Source of the DNA: CAZWCE01 sp964632505
GTDB lineage: Bacteria; Planctomycetota; Planctomycetia; Pirellulales; Thermoguttaceae
Assembly (NCBI GenBank): GCA_964632505.1
Contig: CAZWCE010000003.1
Span: forward strand, 124,001-188,000
Length of the DNA stretch: 64,000 nt
Reading direction: 5' to 3'
The position numbers and the translations under genes are program-made. Under the pieces are notes generated by a model. The model saw nothing but the letters and a program-made list of their open reading frames with translations, did not search any database and had not been told where the DNA came from. The first letter of the stretch is position 1; every line of letters begins with the position of its first letter. Below are positions 26,465 through 35,518 of the stretch, one piece after another.

Positions 26465-27496
26465 TCACACGACCCTCTCCTCCTCGGAACTCGGTTGCCG
26501 ACCGGGCAAATCCTCGCGGTAAAAACGATCGAGCACCGCCAGCCACTCCGCCGGCTGGCCCGAGGCGATGAACGCTCGCGAAACCTCTTCCCGGCGGGGA
26601 TGAAGTTCGGCATAACGCAAGGCGAATTTCCGCATCACGCGGCAGGCTCGCCGGGGGCCGTAGCACTCGGTGCTGAGGTGGAAGTGCTCACAAAGGACCT
26701 CCCCTTGCTCACGGACCGACGGATGATCGGGAAGAGGCTCCCCCCGCAGCAACGCCCGGATCTGCGAAAAGATCCATGGATTGCCGATCGCCCCCCGAGC
26801 GACGGAAATCCCGTCGACGCCCGATTCTCGAAGACGCCGCACGCATTCGGTGGCGGTCAGCAGATCGCCGCTACCGATCAGCACATGCTCGCCGATCTCC
26901 TCCTTGACCCGCTTTACAAACGCCCAATCGCTCCGGCCGGCATATCGCTGGAGTACGGTTCTGCCATGCAGCGTCACCGCGGCGGCTCCCCGCCGGTAGA
27001 CGCCCCGAAGAATCTCGAAGAACCGTTCGCTGCTCTCGGGACGGTCGTCGAATCCCTTCCGCAACTTGACCGTTACCGGAACCGCATCGTCCAGCGCTTC
27101 GCGGACCCGCTCGACGATCTCCAACGCCAACCCCGGCCGCCTAAGAAGATAACCGCCTCTTTTTTTGCCGATCACTTTTTTGACGGGACAGGCGAAATTC
27201 AGATCGACCACTCGGAACCCCAACTCGACCAGCTTTCGGGCCGCGGGAACCAGCTCCCGGGAATCGCTCCCCATCAACTGGGCACCAGAAGGATGCTCGT
27301 GCTCGTCGAGCGCTAGGTAACGATCGGCCTTCTTGCCGCGTGAGACCTCGACGACAAAACGATCGAGCATCACTTCGGCGAAAGTGAATTCGGCGCCCAG
27401 ACGCCGGGCGATGCGGCGCATCGGCGGATCGGAATAGCCGCTCAACGGCGCCTGAACCATGGGAAACTCCAAATCGACCGGGCCGAGCGAAAGCAT
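26465..27496 (-). CDS. dus: tRNA-dihydrouridine synthase
   Basis: A 343-residue flavoprotein that reduces uridines in the tRNA D-loop. Seen: VQAPLSGYSDPPMRR (FMN-binding start), the catalytic Cys in NFACPVKKV, VTVKLRKGF, AVTLHGRT, the phosphate site IGSGDL and GVDGISVARGAIGNPWIF. The length is normal. It lies 79 bases downstream of zwf on the same strand and may be transcribed with it. Which of DusA, B or C it matches cannot be fixed by eye; the arrangement is closest to DusB-type. Confidence 0.92.
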   Translation of the reverse strand: MLSLGPVDLEFPMVQAPLSGYSDPPMRRIARRLGAEFTFAEVMLDRFVVEVSRGKKADRYLALDEHEHPSGAQLMGSDSRELVPAARKLVELGFRVVDLNFACPVKKVIGKKRGGYLLRRPGLALEIVERVREALDDAVPVTVKLRKGFDDRPESSERFFEILRGVYRRGAAAVTLHGRTVLQRYAGRSDWAFVKRVKEEIGEHVLIGSGDLLTATECVRRLRESGVDGISVARGAIGNPWIFSQIRALLRGEPLPDHPSVREQGEVLCEHFHLSTECYGPRRACRVMRKFALRYAELHPRREEVSRAFIASGQPAEWLAVLDRFYREDLPGRQPSSEEERVV

Positions 27497-27575
27497 AACT
27501 TCCTCGCAAGTTTACCGGGAAGAGAGCAGGGAGGGGGCATTGGAAACGGGAGCTTCTTCTTCGGGGCAAACGACC

Positions 27576-29027
27576 TCAGGTGAGCACCGGACAGGCATCG
27601 AACCAGAAGCGGCCGTCCTGGCGAATCCAGTTCCCCGCCGCGGTCGGCCCCCAACTGCCGGATTCGTAGAATTCCGGATCATTCGGGTTCTCGTCCCATG
27701 TTTGCTGAATCGGGTCGACCAGGGACCAGGCCGCTTCCACCTCGTCGCTCCGGGCGAACAAGCTCGCATCGCCCTGCATCGCATCCAGAAGCAACCGCTC
27801 GTAGGCCTCGGGAAGCTCCCCGCGAAAACTCTCATTGAAGTTGAAATTCAGCTCGGTCATGCGCATCTGCATTTCGGTGTCGGGAATCTTGGTCTGGAAA
27901 TAGAGCTGGATTCCCTCTGCCGGCTGCAACTGGAGCAACAGACGATTCGCGTCGTGGGGGAGTTCGGGGCCTCCGCGGAACATCATGTGAGGCGGTTGCC
28001 GAAACTGGATGAGGATCTGCGTTGTTCGGCAACTCATCGCTTTCCCGGATCGGAGATAGAACGGCACGCCCCGCCAGCGCCAGTTATCGATGCGCAGCTT
28101 CACCGCTCCGAAGGTCGCCGTGCGGCTGCCCGGCGCCACCCCTTCGCAATTCCGGTAGGAGCGGTACTGGCCGCGAAGCGTGTGCTTCAGGATCTGCTCC
28201 GGCGTCATCGCGCGGATCGCGCGGAGCACTTTGACCTTCTCATCGCGAACCTCCTTCGCCTCGAACCGGGAGGGAGGCTCCATGGTGGTCAGCGTCAAAA
28301 GTTGCATCAGATGATTCTGGAACATATCGCGGAGAATCCCCGCGGTTTCATAGAAGGCGGCCCGGCGGCCGATCTCCCCCGATTCCGCCGCGGTGATTTG
28401 CACATGGTCAATATAATTGCGATTCCAGATTGGCTCGAAAATCGTATTGGCAAACCGCAGTACCAGCAGATTATTCACCGTTTCCTTGCCCAAATAGTGG
28501 TCGATCCGGTAGACCTGGTGTTCGTGAAACACTCGATGAATCGAGGTATTCAAGGCCCGAGCCGTTTTCAGGTCGGTCCCGAACGGTTTCTCGATAATCA
28601 TGCGGCGTGCGCCGTTGCTTTCCGAAGCCATCCCCTGTTTTCCCAGGCACTCGACCGCCGTTTCATAGAACTTCGGCGACATCGAAAGATAGTAGATCCG
28701 TTCGGTGGGCGATCCTTCTTCCAATTCACCGAGGTACTGCCCCAGTGAACCGACATCCTCCACTTCGGTCAAATCGCCCGGATGATAATGAATCGAGGGA
28801 GCGAACGCATCCCACGTTTTCCGGTCGAAACGGTCGCCGAGGAACTCTTGGGTGGTCGAAGCCAACTTCTCCCGCCACTGCTCATCGCTCATTTTCGTTC
28901 GGGAAAAGCCGACGATCCTCGTCGGTTCCGGAAGCCGCTTTTTCTGAAAAAGCCGATAAAGCGCCGGAATGAGTTTACGACTCGTCAAATCGCCGGAGGC
29001 ACCAAAGATGACAATAGTGTGCGCCAT
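27576..29027 (-). CDS. zwf: Glucose-6-phosphate 1-dehydrogenase
   Basis: A 483-residue enzyme that oxidises glucose 6-phosphate to 6-phosphogluconolactone with NADP(+), the entry to the oxidative pentose phosphate pathway. The N-terminal IVIFGASGDLTSRKLIPAL is the nucleotide-binding site, the signature RIDHYLGKETV holds the active site, and EKPFGTDLKTA is the conserved EKP block. The length matches the family. A radical SAM gene lies 98 bases upstream and dus 79 bases downstream, all on the minus strand. Confidence 0.96.
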   Translation of the reverse strand: MAHTIVIFGASGDLTSRKLIPALYRLFQKKRLPEPTRIVGFSRTKMSDEQWREKLASTTQEFLGDRFDRKTWDAFAPSIHYHPGDLTEVEDVGSLGQYLGELEEGSPTERIYYLSMSPKFYETAVECLGKQGMASESNGARRMIIEKPFGTDLKTARALNTSIHRVFHEHQVYRIDHYLGKETVNNLLVLRFANTIFEPIWNRNYIDHVQITAAESGEIGRRAAFYETAGILRDMFQNHLMQLLTLTTMEPPSRFEAKEVRDEKVKVLRAIRAMTPEQILKHTLRGQYRSYRNCEGVAPGSRTATFGAVKLRIDNWRWRGVPFYLRSGKAMSCRTTQILIQFRQPPHMMFRGGPELPHDANRLLLQLQPAEGIQLYFQTKIPDTEMQMRMTELNFNFNESFRGELPEAYERLLLDAMQGDASLFARSDEVEAAWSLVDPIQQTWDENPNDPEFYESGSWGPTAAGNWIRQDGRFWFDACPVLT

Positions 29028-29125
29028 GGAACTCTTCTACCCATCCACAAAACAAAGTCCAAGATTGATACGATATGGCCTCGAAATCGATTCTCACGCC
29101 GTGCGCGTTCACCACGGCGCTTCAC

Positions 29126-30151
29126 TCACTCCGGATTCGCCGGCTTTCCATAATAGGCTCCGTCTCGGAGCTCCCCGTGGTTCCCTTGCGCGAAGAGATG
29201 CTTTCGGGCCTCCAAACAGAAATGACATTTCCCGACATATCCCTCCGCCGTGGGCTCGAATTCCGGCGCCAGCTCGCGCCAGAGGAGATACGGTCCCCCT
29301 TCCAGCAAGCACCAGAAGGCGGGAGCATCTTGAGCCGTCACTTGGGGATGCAGATTCTCAATGGAAGCGACGGAAATCCCCGGACAGTGGCCTGTATACA
29401 AATTGCCCGAAGGATCGACATGGAAATGCTGCGTCGATCCCAACACGCCCGCGCAATCATCATGGCGAAACTCCGTCGGGGGCGAGTGGGGGAGCCCCGC
29501 GGAGAGGCGTTCGGCGGCTCGTCCGCCGGGACGGACGTAGGAATGCATTCGCCAGAGGTCGGTCCTGCGGGCGCTGATTCCGACTCTTCGACACGACTCT
29601 GCCAGCGGATAGGTCCGGTCCGGCTCCAAGTTTCGATTCATGATCTCCAAGACGTCGGGGGTCCAGACCATCACGCCTCCACGACTGAAAACCTCCCGGG
29701 CCGCGGCGATCGCGGCGTTGGTCTTTTCCAAGGGCGTGTATTCAAGATGAAAGAGCGAAGCGCTGATGAGCACGCCGTCGAGCCCCGCCTTTTGGAGGGA
29801 GAGGAAGCCATCCCGGGCCGTCTCGAAATCGTCACACCAACCGGCGTTCGTCTCCAGATAATCGACCGGAACCCCATGTCGCCGAGCTGAATCGAGGGCA
29901 TATTCCAACCGCGACCAGTGGAGCGTCGCCTCTCCGCCGGCGAAGTGGATCCCCAGGAGCGTCCTTTCCTCCGCCAATGCCTGCATGGTCCGATCGATAC
30001 GATCCCGAGGCATGAACCGCGGTTCGCCGGCCGGCGCACAACGATAGAGGCAATGCTTGCAGGCATGGCTACACTGATAAGTCAACATCACGCCACCGGA
30101 AAAAAGGGGCGGAATCCTCCACACAGAGGGGTGTTGATGGTTACCTTTCAT
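29126..30151 (-). CDS. Radical SAM protein with SPASM-like C-terminal cysteines
   Basis: A 341-residue protein. C27, C31 and C34 in CSHACKHC form the CX3CX2C motif that holds the SAM-binding [4Fe-4S] cluster, with LTYQ before it. HFAGGEATLHW is the GGE SAM-binding segment. The C-terminal half has further cysteines (DDCAGVLG, YTGHCPG, GKCHFC) suited to auxiliary clusters as in SPASM/twitch enzymes. The substrate is unknown; I see no small peptide gene next to it. The ATG at 30151 (with GGGAAG and GAGG upstream) is preferred to a GTG at 30178. It lies upstream of zwf on the same strand. Confidence 0.82.
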   Translation of the reverse strand: MKGNHQHPSVWRIPPLFSGGVMLTYQCSHACKHCLYRCAPAGEPRFMPRDRIDRTMQALAEERTLLGIHFAGGEATLHWSRLEYALDSARRHGVPVDYLETNAGWCDDFETARDGFLSLQKAGLDGVLISASLFHLEYTPLEKTNAAIAAAREVFSRGGVMVWTPDVLEIMNRNLEPDRTYPLAESCRRVGISARRTDLWRMHSYVRPGGRAAERLSAGLPHSPPTEFRHDDCAGVLGSTQHFHVDPSGNLYTGHCPGISVASIENLHPQVTAQDAPAFWCLLEGGPYLLWRELAPEFEPTAEGYVGKCHFCLEARKHLFAQGNHGELRDGAYYGKPANPE

Positions 30152-30557
30152 CCTCGATGCTTCCCGTCCTAGATGCACGACAACGAATTACAAAACATCA
30201 CCTCTTCATGGCACAATTCAAGAGAGTCGATATTATATCACCCGATGGGGGGAATCGTCAATCATCATGAGGTTTTCCAGGCAACCGACCGACCCCGCAC
30301 TTCTTATTTCCGGCTGGAAGAGATCCCATTTTTCCCAACAAGAAATTACTTGTTCTAATACATTGATTCACAAATAGTTATTTCGTGATATTTCAGACAA
30401 ATGTTCAGTTTTAGGCCTTCTGTAACATGACCCCTTCGGGTAGCATAATGATGTATTTACTTACCAACTAGTCTATCCGACATTTCGTTCCCGATCTGGA
30501 GGCAACGAGCCGATCACGCGGAAAGACCTTCCGTGCGATTGCTCCAGACAGCAAAGC
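30152..30557. other. 406-bp divergent intergenic region, AT-rich
   Basis: It lies between the radical SAM gene (minus) and the GntR-type regulator (plus). It is AT-rich from about 30320 to 30480. It holds an almost palindromic element at 30338-30353, a fair operator candidate. No convincing -35/-10 pair with correct spacing was found for the regulator, and no small gene. Confidence 0.5.
30338..30353. repeat. 16-bp near-palindrome, possible operator
   Basis: ACAAGAAATTACTTGT: 14 of 16 positions are symmetric. It lies about 205 bp upstream of the GntR-type gene and 187 bp upstream of the radical SAM gene, where an autoregulatory operator could act on both. Confidence 0.35.
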
Positions 30558-31169
30558 ATGACGGAATCGACCCTTTCGAAACAAGCGTACCATTGGATCC
30601 TCGAGCGGCTCCTCAACGGCGAGCTGCAGCCGGGGGATGCGCTCTACCGGAGGGAAATCGCCGAGAAACTCAAGATCAGCGTTGCGCCGGTGTTGGAGGC
30701 TTTCATCCAATTGGAAATGGAAGGGTTTCTGGAAACGGTTCCCCGACAAGGGACCCGGGTGTGCCGTATCACCAAGAAGCAGGTCAAGGATTATCTGACC
30801 CTCCGCGAAGCACTGGAAACTCAGGCGGCGAGGATCTATTGCGACAAACCGATTCGGGAAGCGCGAGACGAACTGGAATCGATGGCCCGGCAAACCGAGA
30901 AGTCGATCCCGAATTCGATCCAGAGGTGGCGCAACGAAATCGCTTTTCACAAAAAGCTGATCTCGCTCTCGAACAGTATGGTGATGATGCGGGAGTTCGA
31001 CTACGTGATGAAGCACAATCTTTTCTATGCCAATAGCAAACTCCTGCCGCATAACCCCGAACAGCCTCTCCCGGAAGCGGATCATCTATTGCTACTGGAC
31101 GATCTGGAGACCGACGACCCGGACAAAGCGGCGGAGGCGATCCGTCGACATCTCCGCCGGCGACTCTGA
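30558..31169 (+). CDS. GntR-family transcription regulator with FCD-type ligand domain
   Basis: A 203-residue regulator. Residues 5-72 are a GntR winged helix: SKQAYHWILERLLNGELQPGD, LYRREIAEKLKISVAPVLEA and the wing LETVPRQGTRV. The rest is helical and FCD-like (LREALETQAARIY, NEIAFHKKLISLSNS), a fold that often binds a metal and a small acid. A ligand cannot be named. There is no clear ribosome-binding site before the ATG. The 3' end lies 8 bases from a convergent gene. The divergent radical SAM gene is a possible target. Confidence 0.85.
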   Translation: MTESTLSKQAYHWILERLLNGELQPGDALYRREIAEKLKISVAPVLEAFIQLEMEGFLETVPRQGTRVCRITKKQVKDYLTLREALETQAARIYCDKPIREARDELESMARQTEKSIPNSIQRWRNEIAFHKKLISLSNSMVMMREFDYVMKHNLFYANSKLLPHNPEQPLPEADHLLLLDDLETDDPDKAAEAIRRHLRRRL

Positions 31170-31177
31170 ACGCCCCA

Positions 31178-31543
31178 TCAGAAAAAATCTTCTGGAGACT
31201 CCTCGGACAGTTCCTGAGGCATCCCCACATAAAGCGAAAGCACCTGAGTCTGGACCTTGAGCGCTCGCAAGAACATGCCCAGATGTTCCGTCGAGAGATT
31301 CATCAGAATTTCGTCGGTCGAGTGATCCAATTCCTGGGTCACGGCCGAATGTTGATCCACGGCCGACTGCATCATCAGATCCACTTCCCGAAGGCAGTTC
31401 AAAAATGCCTCATCTTCGTAGGTCTTCAGGATTTCCGGATCCTCGAACTGGTTGTAGAGAAGCAGACACAACCGCGCGACATCGGTCGGGGTCGCCAGGG
31501 GTTCGAGTTCTTCGATACGTTCTGCAATTTGGTGGCACAGCAT
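31178..31543 (-). CDS. Conserved helical protein of unknown function
   Basis: A 121-residue, all-helical, acidic protein (CHQIAERIEELEPLATPTDV, YNQFEDPEILKTYEDEAFL, HSTDEILMNLSTEHLGMF). It has no signal peptide or membrane segment and no motif I can name. The frame stays open 246 codons upstream, but the ATG at 31543 has AAGGAG 8 bases before it and the sequence turns protein-like exactly there. It converges on the GntR regulator with 8 bases between stops. Confidence 0.7.
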   Translation of the reverse strand: MLCHQIAERIEELEPLATPTDVARLCLLLYNQFEDPEILKTYEDEAFLNCLREVDLMMQSAVDQHSAVTQELDHSTDEILMNLSTEHLGMFLRALKVQTQVLSLYVGMPQELSEESPEDFF

Positions 31544-32422
31544 GGGGAATGACTCCTTGCAGGAGGACGCCGAAGCTTCCCGTGCTTCCGTGTCCCGGGG
31601 AAAACGCCAAAGCATTCTCCCGACAACATGGCCCGAACTACGTCGCCGTCCGGCTCCGCCGAGAACAGTCGCAGCTGGAATTTTCTTGACGAGGTTCCCA
31701 TCCCGAGCGGAGGGAAAATCGGTCCGTGTCCCTACCGTGAAACCACCTTGTTTCTGGAAGCATTCTTCCGGCAGAATTCTCCCCGCGACGTTCTTTGTCA
31801 AAAGCTGCGCGAGGAAGACCATGGACTCCTTTGCCCCAGGTATCAATATACCTTTTTCGGAGGTACGGAAAGTCGATTTCAGGATGGATAAAGTGAATAG
31901 ATTCAGGATAAGCACCTGCTGAAGGCACTCCGTGAAACGGGAATCGAGTTTCCCATCGGGCAGAGCCTTCCGCGTTTTTTCTTCATGGATTGAGCGTCGC
32001 AACCATCGTGAGCCGAGGGCCCCTTCTTTTGCGACCATGGACCACCGCTTTCCGCTCCTTTCAGCGAGGCGACATGGCGGAAGCGACTTCTCTACTAATA
32101 ATCGTAGCATATAGTTTACTAATTGCGTGTCACATTCACCGAAAAAAAGAGGATTTCTCCGAGATTTTGCCTTCCTGAGGCGACCGAAGAGAAAAAGAGA
32201 CTTTATTTTTATATTAGAGTCGGGTTCCTTTCGTGAACTTGTCGTTCGATGTCCATTCGAATGAACACATCGAAACGGCAACGATTTCCGTAATCTCCTT
32301 TGTTTTCATGTTCGCCGCGGTAGTGCCCCCTTTGGTTCACGCATTGACGCCCGCGGTGCCGCATCTCTCGATGTTCGCGCTCGGCCCGCTGTTTATACGA
32401 CGCTCAAAAAGAGGTATGATCG
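31544..32422. other. 879-bp intergenic region between divergent genes
   Basis: I find no supported gene. Several short frames on both strands (for example 31628-31891 plus, 31638-31928 minus) lack ribosome-binding sites and protein-like composition. The 32090-32230 part is AT-rich and could hold promoters in both directions, but no pair with good spacing stands out. It may be a decayed gene or a long leader. Confidence 0.45.
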
Positions 32423-34084
32423 ATGGGACTTTTTTCCAAAAAGAACGAACCGGTCGAAGAGAAACCTTCCCTGGCTTTGGAGTCGGCGAAATACTTGGAG
32501 CAGTGGAAGAACTCCCAATCCGCTTCTCCCGAGGATCAGCGGACCGAGGAAGAGACTCCACCCCCGGAGGAGACCGCCTCCGAGGAACTCCCGGCGGAGG
32601 AGGATGCGGAAGTTTCCGGCGATATGGATAATGTCGACGCCCATCTCGAGAAGCTCGCCGAACGGATTCAATCGTTCAAGAACTTCGACATGGAAATCGA
32701 CAAACCGGACCAGCAGGAGAATGACACCGCGGAATCCAAAGCGGAGGCGTCCGATGAGAGCGTCGGACAAGCGGCTCCACCTCCCTTGCCGTCGGCCGGC
32801 GTTGCCCAGGAGCAGGGGAGTGAAGATGCCTTCCTTCCGATGGAACCGGAATCGCTCAAAGAAGCGGGTCTTTCCGATTCCGACGTCGAAGGACTCATCC
32901 TGAAATATCTCTTGGGCATCGGCGACGCGACGGGACGAAATATCGCCGAACACATCAAACTGCCTTTTTCGATCATCGATGAATTCCTCCGGCAAATGAA
33001 GATCGACCAGCTCGTGGGGCACAAGAGCGACGCCCCCATGAACGATTACCGCTACATTTTGAGCGATCTCGGTCGGGAACGCAGCAAACGCCACATGGAA
33101 CAGTGCGCCTACAATGGGGCCGCTCCGGTCTTGCTGGAAGATTATATCAGAAGCGTGGAAGCGCAGTCGCTCAATCACCAGCACCCGACTGCCGAAGACC
33201 TCCACCGGGCGTTCGAGGGCCTGCTGCTGAACCGCAAGATACTCGATCGATTGGGTCCGGCGATCAATTCCGGTCGCGGGATGTTTCTGTACGGTTTTCC
33301 GGGCAACGGCAAAACGAGCATCGCCGAACGGGTGACCGAAGCATTCGGAAAATATATCTGGATCCCCCGGGCGATCGGGGTCGCGGGAGAGATTCTCAAT
33401 CTCTTCGACCCGGTCAATCACGAGGTCGCCCCGATCGACGAAAGCGACGGTGTCTACGACAACCGGAAGTTCGATCGTCGCTGGATCCGTATCGTGCGGC
33501 CCACGATCGTCGCCGGCGGCGAACTGACGATGGATTCGCTCGAGGTGAGCGTGAATCGGACCACGCGCATCAGCGAAGCTCCCTTCCAGATGAAGAGCAA
33601 TTGCGGTTCATTGGTGATCGACGACTTCGGGCGACAGAAGATGCCGGTCGATCAGTTGCTGAACCGATGGATCGTCCCGCTGGAAAAGCGATACGACTTT
33701 TTGAACCTGCCCAACGGCATGAAAATTCAGGTGCCGTTCGATCAGTTGATCGTCTTCTCGACGAACCTGGAACCGCGCGATCTGGTCGACGAGGCGTTCC
33801 TACGACGGATTCCCTACAAAATCGAGGTGATCGATCCGACGGAGGAGGAATTCCGGGATTTGATGAAAATCATGGCAAAACATCTCGGATTCCGCTACAA
33901 TGAGAAAGCGGTCGATTATTTGATCGAGAAGCATTACCGCGCCGTCAACCGTCCATTCCGATTCTGCCAGCCGCGCGACCTCTTGATGCAGGTATCGAAC
34001 TACTGCAAGTACCACGGCATCGAGAATGAGATGACCGAACACTATTTCGATCTGGCCTGCGAAAATTATTTCGCGGTCATGTAG
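32423..34084 (+). CDS. AAA-type ATPase with disordered N-terminus and winged-helix domain
   Basis: A 553-residue protein. Residues 1-140 are acidic, Pro/Glu-rich and likely disordered, apart from a short helical patch (DAHLEKLAERIQSFKNFDM). Residues of about 155-220 read as a winged helix (LILKYLLGIGDATGRNIAEHI, then FLRQMKIDQLVGH). The ATPase module has Walker A GFPGNGKTS (near 292), Walker B SLVIDDFG (near 395), sensor-like FSTNL and DEAFLRRIPYKIEV with candidate Arg fingers. It lacks signal or membrane segments, so it acts in the cytoplasm, probably remodelling a partner. No partner gene is evident. AAAGAGG upstream supports the start. Confidence 0.82.
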   Translation: MGLFSKKNEPVEEKPSLALESAKYLEQWKNSQSASPEDQRTEEETPPPEETASEELPAEEDAEVSGDMDNVDAHLEKLAERIQSFKNFDMEIDKPDQQENDTAESKAEASDESVGQAAPPPLPSAGVAQEQGSEDAFLPMEPESLKEAGLSDSDVEGLILKYLLGIGDATGRNIAEHIKLPFSIIDEFLRQMKIDQLVGHKSDAPMNDYRYILSDLGRERSKRHMEQCAYNGAAPVLLEDYIRSVEAQSLNHQHPTAEDLHRAFEGLLLNRKILDRLGPAINSGRGMFLYGFPGNGKTSIAERVTEAFGKYIWIPRAIGVAGEILNLFDPVNHEVAPIDESDGVYDNRKFDRRWIRIVRPTIVAGGELTMDSLEVSVNRTTRISEAPFQMKSNCGSLVIDDFGRQKMPVDQLLNRWIVPLEKRYDFLNLPNGMKIQVPFDQLIVFSTNLEPRDLVDEAFLRRIPYKIEVIDPTEEEFRDLMKIMAKHLGFRYNEKAVDYLIEKHYRAVNRPFRFCQPRDLLMQVSNYCKYHGIENEMTEHYFDLACENYFAVM

Positions 34085-34150
34085 GCTTCGAAAGAAAGTC
34101 TCGCGACGCGGATCCGGCAGAGCACCTTTGCTCGATAGGAGAATGCCTTG

Positions 34151-35440
34151 ATGACTGGATCCCCGCTTCGCCATGCTGTGCCGTGCATGACCTGCACGTT
34201 CCTTTTCTCCCTGGCGGTGACTGTATGCGCCGCCGAATGCGCCGCCGAAATCGAAGTGCCCGCCTCGGACTTACCGCTGAAAATCGCCGTCCCGGTGGAG
34301 AAAAGCTTCCGCACCTTCCAAACCGACGTCGTGGCGTTGCGTGAAAAGGGAGCGCCCTTTTCGCAGGCCATTCTCGCATTCCCCGCGCCGGCCGTCGCCG
34401 AGAACGGGACCCCCGATGAGAACCGTGTGCTGCTCATGGCGACGATTCCGCCGTCCGAGAAAAAACGCACGTTCACCATCCTCGATTCCTCCATGGGCGG
34501 CAGTCCATTCCAATTCAAGGAAGTGGGCGACAAGTCGCTTCTGCTGAAATATCGCCAAACGCCTTACTGGCGGTACAACCACGGGCTGATCACCAGAGAG
34601 GACCTACCCGAGTCGGAACGACGTCGCACACGGGGATGCTATCTCCATCCGCTGTTCGGCATCGACGGCGAGATCCTCACCGCCGATTTTCCGAAAGATC
34701 ATTATCATCACCACGGCATCTTCTGGACCTGGCCGCACGTGAAGATCGAAGGCGAGGAAAAGGAGTACGATCTCTGGACCGATCGCGGGATTCAGCAGCG
34801 ATTCGTGAAGTTCCTCGGCAAACATCCCGATGTGGTCGGCGCCGTGCTGGGAGTCGAAAACGGCTGGTTCGTGGGCGATCGGAAGGTGATGATCGAGCGG
34901 ATTTGGATGCGGAGTTACCCGGAAGAGGAGGGACGGCGAGTAATCGATCTGGAGATGATCTGGATTCCGGTCGATCGGGCGATCACCCTCCGGGGAGCGG
35001 CGAACAAGAGTTACGGCGGCCTGACCGTCCGCTTCGATCCGCCGGGAAAACCGGGGAGCCGTCATGAGGCATCGACCATCACCAATCCGGACGGCGTGGC
35101 CGAGGGCGATCTTCCCGAAACCAAGATGCCCTGGGCCGATTTTACCTCGAAATTCGGTGAAAAAGAAGACAAGAGCGGTGCGGCCATCTTCATCCCGAAG
35201 AGTCATCCCGATTACCCGCCGACCTGGCTTGCCCGACATTACGGGGCGATGTGCGTCGGCTGGCCGGGGGTGAAGGATCGGCCATTCCCTCCGGGAGAAC
35301 CGATCCATCTGCAATACCGCATTCTGGTCCACCGGGGGGAACTCCCCACCGAGAAACTCCAAGCGTTGTACGATGCCTACCTCACCGGGCGGAATGCAAA
35401 AGCGGTCGAGTCGAAGGATCATCCGAAGAAGGAAAAGTGA
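34151..35440 (+). CDS. Exported DUF6807 (PmoA-like) protein
   Basis: A 429-residue protein with a signal peptide (about residues 12-33). The block DHYHHHGIFWTWPHV is the hallmark of the DUF6807/PmoA-like family, common in planctomycetes and often near sugar-degradation genes. GGLTVRFDPPG and GWPGVKDRPFPPGEPIHLQYRI near the end fit the beta-rich fold. The activity is not established to my knowledge. AGGAG precedes the ATG at 34151, with a TTG directly before it as an alternative. It is followed 78 bases later by another exported protein of similar type. Confidence 0.82.
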   Translation: MTGSPLRHAVPCMTCTFLFSLAVTVCAAECAAEIEVPASDLPLKIAVPVEKSFRTFQTDVVALREKGAPFSQAILAFPAPAVAENGTPDENRVLLMATIPPSEKKRTFTILDSSMGGSPFQFKEVGDKSLLLKYRQTPYWRYNHGLITREDLPESERRRTRGCYLHPLFGIDGEILTADFPKDHYHHHGIFWTWPHVKIEGEEKEYDLWTDRGIQQRFVKFLGKHPDVVGAVLGVENGWFVGDRKVMIERIWMRSYPEEEGRRVIDLEMIWIPVDRAITLRGAANKSYGGLTVRFDPPGKPGSRHEASTITNPDGVAEGDLPETKMPWADFTSKFGEKEDKSGAAIFIPKSHPDYPPTWLARHYGAMCVGWPGVKDRPFPPGEPIHLQYRILVHRGELPTEKLQALYDAYLTGRNAKAVESKDHPKKEK

Positions 35441-35518
35441 CGAAGCATGCAAGCGTTCTCGAGGCATCTTCTTCACACACATTTTTGAGAAAAGACTTTG
35501 CAATAAGGAGGTTTTTCC

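Noticed and set aside
31544..32281. Upstream part of a 367-codon frame on the minus strand
   Set aside because: Only the last 121 codons look like protein, and a strong AAGGAG start lies at 31543.
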